From Cymodocea nodosa (lineage: Eukaryota > Streptophyta > Magnoliopsida > Alismatales > Cymodoceaceae): DNA of 64,000 nt. The notes beneath the pieces were generated by a model, which was not told the origin of the DNA, searched no databases, and was given only the letters and a program-made list of their open reading frames with translations. The stretch's first letter is position 1. The number at the start of each line of letters is the position of its first letter. Of the stretch, positions 59,166-64,000 are shown in pieces. Position numbers and translations under genes: made by a program. The stretch spans positions 20,529,501 to 20,593,500 of the forward strand of contig CM072335.1 in NCBI GenBank assembly GCA_036874045.1, given 5' to 3'.

Positions 59166-59800
59166 AATTAACGATTATCAAACAAGAAAATAAAGTGATG
59201 GAAAAGTTAAATGATCATGAAAGGTGAAAAATAAGATGATTCAGGGTTAAGTGACAAGCTAAGCTGGTTGAGGATTCAATTAAATGATTAGTAGCCTGAT
59301 TAAAAATTAAAATGATTTGAGGACACGACGAAGTACGTTTATTTAGTAAGAACAGTAAATCGATAATAGTGTTTGATAAAAATTTCAACTCTTTTTCTAC
59401 AACTTTATCTTTGAGGTGAATTTTTTAAAGAAATATAAATTTATATATTTTTAGTATATATAATAAATAATTATCAATAATAATTAATCTACAAGTATAT
59501 ATTAATAATTTTATAATTAATATCAATACATAACAATGATATAGTAATTAATATATTACGTATATTACTTATATTGCATACATATTAAATACGTATATTA
59601 CTATAATATCATAATTAATATATTACATATATTAATCTTAATTAATAGTATATACGGTAATTAATATATTACGGTAAATTAAAATGACTATGGACATGAT
59701 TAAAGATTAAAATTAAAATGATTAAGGACTAAGTACCAGATTAAGGATTTAATTAAAATGACCAAGGACATGATTAAAGATTTAATTACTCTTATGTTTC
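59166..59800. repeat. AT-rich stretch with degenerate short repeats
   Basis: Two zones (59,200-59,330 and 59,675-59,790) repeat variants of GACATGATTAAAGATT and ATTAAAATGA(C/T)(C/T)AAGGAC. Between them, 59,430-59,680 is rich in ATTAATATATTACGTATATT-type words. No coding potential; probably decayed repeat sequence. Confidence 0.5.
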
Positions 59801-60435
59801 AAACTTATATGCGTGCTGTGTAATCTGGAACTTTCCGTAGGCCTGTCAAATGGTTACACCGGCAATCAAGATAATAACATTTTACCATTAAGGCAAATAT
59901 CTTTTTGCTTGAACTGGAACATACAAAGTTTCATTTGAACATTAATGAAGAAGAAGACAATCGTAAAGCAAGTATTTGAACAAGAAACGAGACGTAATTG
60001 GGTTTGTCATGGATGGAATTAGGCCTATCAGTCTTTTGCTAATGCTAGAAGCGATCGACTGAAGCTTCGTTTTCGGGCTCATTAAACCCATAGTGGGACA
60101 CATGACTTTTGCTCGATCAAAACTTGTATTTCAAATAATCAGTCAAATGACACTATGAAGTAACTAATCTGTGGCCATGCTTAAGAATAGAAGTTCGAGG
60201 CATAGATGATTATCTCAAACTAAAGAAAAAGTGAATGGACAATATGCCACACTTACTTTGTAACAATGTTTAATTAAAGAACAAGTCTGTTATCTGTGCT
60301 AAAATTTCCTACACTAATGCACCACCTGTTGGATATCTCCCAAATCATAATATTCAAAGTAAGCAGGACCCCTAAAAAAGCCAACTTTCAAATTTAGAGA
60401 ATAGTTTTCTGTGGTCATTGTTCCACCACCTTCGG
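59801..60435 (+). promoter_or_regulatory. Upstream region of the PMEI-repeat gene
   Basis: About 630 bp of non-repetitive sequence leading to the host gene. Apart from the TATA box at its end I see no motif that I can assign with confidence. Confidence 0.4.
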
Positions 60436-60443
60436 TATAAATA
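60436..60443 (+). promoter_or_regulatory. TATA box of the PMEI-repeat gene
   Basis: TATAAATA, 66 nt before the chosen ATG. Transcription would be expected to start about 25-35 nt downstream, near 60,465-60,475, leaving a 5' leader of roughly 30-40 nt. Confidence 0.75.
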
Positions 60444-60501
60444 CGTCTAAAAGAAAACATACATGCATGGTGCATCTTTAAAGACCACCTCAAGCAAAGC
60501 A

Positions 60502-62880
60502 ATGGCCTCCAACACGCATGTCTTCATCATCATTGTCCTGGCAATGTGCCTTGTGGCCCCCATTGTCTTTGCCCGTGACAAGCAAGACGGCTACGACGAC
60601 GGATATGGCTACAATGATGAAACCCCTGCGACTCCTGTGAAGAGCGGGTATGAAACTCCTTCAACCTCACCTCCCACGGCCCCTTCAACTCCAAGCCCCA
60701 ACGAAAATCCTTCAACCCCAACTCCTACAACTCCAAGTAATGGCACACCTGCAACCCCTGAAGCAGCAACCCCCACAACGACCAATGAAACTCCTTCAAC
60801 TCCAACGTCTAATGAAACCACTTCAACTTCAACCCCTACAACTCCAAGTCCTACAGCCTCTGACGAAACATCTACAACCACAACTTCGAGGTATCACAAT
60901 TGCAATACTCAATCAACCCCAACCCCCACAACACCTACCTCTGATGAGGTAGCCACAGCCCCAAGTCCTATGAAAAGCAGCCACGAAACTCCTACAACTC
61001 CTTCAACTACAACCCCTACGACCCCTAATCAAACTCCTTCAACCCCTACATCCTCCAATGAATCTCCAACAACCCCAACTCCATCAGCCAACCAAATTCC
61101 CACAAGCCCAACATCTAACGAAACTCCCACAACCCCAACCTCTAACGAAACCCCCACAACCTTGGCTTCTTCAACAAATGAAACTCCTACAACACCAACC
61201 TCTAATGAAGCCCCTACCACTTCAGCTCCTTCGACTAATGAGACTCCCACAATCCCAACCTCTAACGATACCCCTACCACTCTAGCTCCTTCAACTAATG
61301 AGACTCCCACAATCCCAACCTCTAATGAAACCCCCACAACTCCAGCTCCTTCAACTAATGAGAATCCCACAACCCCAGCTTCTAATGAAACCCTAACTCC
61401 TTCAACTAATGAGACTCCCACAATCTCAGCCTCTAATGAAACCCCCACAACTCCAGCTCCTTCAACTAATAAGAATCCCACAACCCCAGCCTCTAATGAA
61501 ACCCCAGCTCCTTCAACTAATGAGACTCCCACAATCCCAACTTCTAATGAAACCCCCACAACTCCAGCTCCTTCAACTAATGAGAATCCCACAACCCCGG
61601 CTTCTAATGAAACCCCAGCTCCTTCAACTAATGAAACTCTCACAACCCCAACCTCTATTGAAACCCCCACAATCCCAACCCCTTCAAATAATGAAACTCC
61701 AACAACCCAAGCTCCTTCAACTAATGAATCACCCACAAACCTAACCTCTAATGAAACCCCCACAACCCCAACTCCTTCCACAAATGAAACTCCCACAACC
61801 CCAGCTCCTTCAACCAATGAAACTCCTACAACCCAAACCTCTAATGAAACTCCCACAACCCCATCTCCTTCAACTAGTGAAACACCTGCAAGCCCAACTT
61901 CAACAACCTCCAACGAAACACCAACAACCCCAACTCCTTTAAACAATGAAACTCCTACAACCCCAACTCCATCAACCTATGAAACTCCTAGAACCGTAGC
62001 CCCTTCAACATCTGACGAAACTCCTACAACCCCAAATCCTTCAAACAATGAAACTCCTACAACCCCAACTCCTTCAAACAATGAAACTCCTACAACCCCA
62101 ACTCCTTCAAACAAAGAAACTCCTGCAACCCCGACCCCTTCAACATCTGATGAAACTCTTGCAGCTCCAACTCCTTCAACTGATGAAGCTCCTACAACCC
62201 AAACCCCTACAACTTCTGATGAAACTCCAACCCCACCACCTGAAACAACAAATGAAACTCGAACTTCTACAACATCTGGTGAAACTCCTACAGATCCATC
62301 GACCCCAACTCCACCAACTCTAGCACCTACAACCCCAATGAACAGTCGCTATGAAAACCCTATGCAGAGCCACCACAATAATAGAGATATCAAAAGCCCA
62401 CTTGTGAACCAAGTGTGCAGGAGGTGCCCCTACACTAGCCGTTGCCTTAACATGTTCAGCTTCCACACAGAGGCTAACGTGGCTGCCAATGTGACCGTGC
62501 TTGCAAAAATAGCCATTCAAGATGCAATCGTAAAGGTTCAAAAGATGTCAGCACGATGTGACAAGATCCTCGAGGGCTTCCACACGTCCATATTTCAGAA
62601 GTGCTTTGGCCTCTGCTATCGAAAGTATCTAGGTGTGTACGCCAAGCTCAACCTACTACTTGACATGCTCAACAAGCCCGACTGCAACCCCAAATCCATC
62701 ATCTTCTCCCTCAACGCCAGCCTTTTTGAAGTGAAGGTGTGCGCTAGGGGCCTATCCGTCCTCTCCATCATGTTGAGAGGGCATGTAGAGGCTAGGGCGT
62801 TGTTTGGCGACAACAAGGACTTTAATTACAAGTGCAGGAATGCCATGTCCATTGCCAAGCTCCTCCCAGGTTATAGTTAA
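60502..62880 (+). CDS. Secreted Thr/Pro-rich repeat protein with C-terminal PMEI-like domain (chimeric arabinogalactan-type)
   Basis: Intronless 792-residue protein. I chose the ATG at 60,502 because an in-frame ATG at 60,463 lies too close to the TATA box to be in the mRNA, the context GCAATGGC is good, and the protein then starts with a typical signal peptide (residues 1-24, MASNTHVFIIIVLAMCLVAP, cut after VFA). Residues about 25-45 are Asp/Tyr/Gly-rich. Residues about 45-620 are a repeat region of SNETPTTP, APSTNETPT and similar words. The non-contiguous TP/SP/AP dipeptides are classic arabinogalactan O-glycosylation sites once Pro is hydroxylated. Residues 634-792 resemble the plant invertase/pectin methylesterase inhibitor fold: C639-X8-C648 hairpin, C705 in CFGLCYRKY, C747 in KVCARGL, and the final CRNAMSIAKLL helix; cysteines 642, 686, 701, 728 and 778 are extra. 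Typical PMEIs are 150-200 residues, so the long repeat is unusual. Likely acts in the cell wall; inhibition of a pectin methylesterase or invertase is inferred from the fold only. Confidence 0.9.
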   Translation: MASNTHVFIIIVLAMCLVAPIVFARDKQDGYDDGYGYNDETPATPVKSGYETPSTSPPTAPSTPSPNENPSTPTPTTPSNGTPATPEAATPTTTNETPSTPTSNETTSTSTPTTPSPTASDETSTTTTSRYHNCNTQSTPTPTTPTSDEVATAPSPMKSSHETPTTPSTTTPTTPNQTPSTPTSSNESPTTPTPSANQIPTSPTSNETPTTPTSNETPTTLASSTNETPTTPTSNEAPTTSAPSTNETPTIPTSNDTPTTLAPSTNETPTIPTSNETPTTPAPSTNENPTTPASNETLTPSTNETPTISASNETPTTPAPSTNKNPTTPASNETPAPSTNETPTIPTSNETPTTPAPSTNENPTTPASNETPAPSTNETLTTPTSIETPTIPTPSNNETPTTQAPSTNESPTNLTSNETPTTPTPSTNETPTTPAPSTNETPTTQTSNETPTTPSPSTSETPASPTSTTSNETPTTPTPLNNETPTTPTPSTYETPRTVAPSTSDETPTTPNPSNNETPTTPTPSNNETPTTPTPSNKETPATPTPSTSDETLAAPTPSTDEAPTTQTPTTSDETPTPPPETTNETRTSTTSGETPTDPSTPTPPTLAPTTPMNSRYENPMQSHHNNRDIKSPLVNQVCRRCPYTSRCLNMFSFHTEANVAANVTVLAKIAIQDAIVKVQKMSARCDKILEGFHTSIFQKCFGLCYRKYLGVYAKLNLLLDMLNKPDCNPKSIIFSLNASLFEVKVCARGLSVLSIMLRGHVEARALFGDNKDFNYKCRNAMSIAKLLPGYS
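61201..61653 (+). repeat. Tandem 60-bp and 111-bp coding repeats
   Basis: Inside the repeat region of the gene: two 60-bp units (61,201-61,260, 61,261-61,320) are followed by three 111-bp (37-codon) units starting TCTAATGAAACCCCCACAAC (61,321-61,431, 61,432-61,542, 61,543-61,653). All lengths are multiples of three and keep the frame. The rest of 60,650-62,330 consists of shorter related 24- to 36-bp words. Confidence 0.92.
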
Positions 62881-63040
62881 TCACTTAAATGTATGAAACA
62901 CGCATGCACAAGGAATTAAGCTTCTCTTGGTTCCCGTCAATAAGTTTTGGCAATTAATTAAGTTGTAGCAAATGAATCACATGCTTGCATGCATGCCAAC
63001 CCTTAAGTGCGAGAGGTTGTAACAATCAATAAGGGAGCTC
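62881..63040 (+). terminator. 3' untranslated region of the PMEI-repeat gene
   Basis: No perfect AATAAA is close to the stop codon. AATAAG at 62,939-62,944 and 63,028-63,033 are possible near-upstream polyadenylation signals, in line with the loose plant consensus. The exact cleavage site cannot be read from sequence. Confidence 0.4.
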
Positions 63041-64000
63041 AAGTTTCTATTTCAGAGACTGTGGTAGCTCGTTAATTGATTTATTTAGCTATAAACTTGC
63101 GTTTTGTGTGAATTGCATGATCTCTATTTCTTGGGATCATCTTAATTGATTATAAATATCACCTATATATATATATATATGTGCATATGCATATGGTGTT
63201 CTTGATTTCATGTCATCTTTATTTGATGAGAACATAAATAGATTATGATTGTTTTCCGCTCATTAATCTTATCAGTGACATCTACTATGATCATTTGTTT
63301 AATGTAGAAGATTAAAACGGTTCGCGAAATGACATTGAAGGAGTACATTTGTCATACTCGCAAACATTCCGCGACAACTACTTTTTAAGAAATCGATCTA
63401 ATTTCTAATTAATTGGATTGATTACTGGAAATCAACTTGATTTGTGCAGACCAACTTCTAAAAATCTAGAAAATAATATTTTTGCGATATTAACATAAGT
63501 ACAAAAGAAGGCAAAGACGACCAAGCCTAGAAAGAAAAAACAAGTACAAAAAAGCTTAAGAAAATTGATGAGAACTCTAAACTCATGCTTCAAATTTTAC
63601 AATTACATAAAGTTCATCAGTAATAACTTTTTTGTTTTTCAACTTCTCATATTGCTAGTCTTTATTTATTTTCTTTTTGTTTTTGTTGGTCCAAATTCGT
63701 TAGTCTATTTGGATGGTTTGGATTTTTGGGTTAGTTTATATATATTGATTAAACTGCAACCCAAGTTAAGATTTTTATTGTTTTTATTTTCGCTAAACAC
63801 TCCTTCATTTTGATTGTGGCGACTCCTCTCCCTTGCGTGTTCGACAACAGATTTTCAACTTTGCTTGAGAGAAAACACGAAGACCTAAGATGATATCTAT
63901 CACATCTCAAAATTACTTAGTATTGATAATCACTACAGTATTAGAAATAAAATTTGTATATGAAAATTTTCTTCCCAATACTGTAATGTTAAGATTCCTA
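63041..64000. other. Intergenic region
   Basis: About 960 bp without a supported gene or recognised mobile element. It contains a TA microsatellite (63,164-63,180) and T-rich runs around 63,640-63,690. Confidence 0.5.

Noticed and set aside
60463-60501. Upstream in-frame ATG adding 13 residues to the PMEI-repeat protein
   Set aside because: It lies only about 20 nt after the TATA box, so probably upstream of transcription start, and would place polar residues before the signal peptide.
61029-61946. Long antisense open frame (305 codons) rich in Val/Gly over the PMEI-repeat gene
   Set aside because: It is the mirror of the in-frame Thr/Pro repeat; repetitive codons create long open frames on the other strand. 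No promoter or independent support.

Overview
This is a stretch of nuclear DNA from a flowering plant, most likely a eudicot. It is AT-rich, has no bacterial-style gene packing, and about 90% of it is layered LTR retrotransposons of plant-type lineages. The species cannot be told from the window. I support one host gene, an intronless cell-wall/secretory gene at 60,502-62,880. All retroelement material is treated as fossil.

Layout. 1-2,760: the 3' part of a Tnt1/Tork-like Copia element on the + strand, ending in its 3' LTR. 2,763-14,800: an Athila-like Ty3/Gypsy element on the - strand (Gypsy-1), with 5' LTR, tRNA-Asp-type PBS, gag knuckle remnant and pol, then an extra ORF downstream of pol (called ORFx here). 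A solo LTR of the same family is nested in ORFx (4,066-6,342, 5-bp target duplication). 15,382-17,537: a + strand LTR that looks chimeric, starting like a Sirevirus LTR and ending like the Athila-like LTRs. 17,541-22,437: a second copy of the Tnt1-like Copia element (- strand), inserted beside a Gypsy capsid fragment (22,440-23,114). 24,098-33,745: a second Athila-like element (Gypsy-2, - strand) with the same order of parts.

34,933-57,661 is a chain of Sirevirus (SIRE/Maximus-type) Copia elements. SIRE-A (34,933-46,406) is the best preserved, with long gag and pol frames and an ORFx downstream of pol. SIRE-B (46,588-49,922) and SIRE-C (51,842-54,456) are partial. SIRE-D (54,457-56,124, + strand) holds only LTR pieces and ORFx. 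A further LTR fragment follows. 58,150-59,165 is a very old Copia remnant. From about 59,800 the sequence becomes host-like.

The host gene has a TATA box, a signal peptide, about 590 residues of Thr/Pro/Ser/Asn/Glu-rich repeats (arabinogalactan-protein-like), and a C-terminal pectin methylesterase/invertase-inhibitor (PMEI) domain.

The most unusual signal is exchange between superfamilies. The Athila-like Gypsy elements and the Sirevirus Copia elements share recognisable LTR segments, the same palindromic motifs and a homologous ORFx downstream of pol. Both Gypsy copies also lack a capsid part between PBS and zinc knuckle, while a capsid-like fragment lies downstream of ORFx in Gypsy-2.
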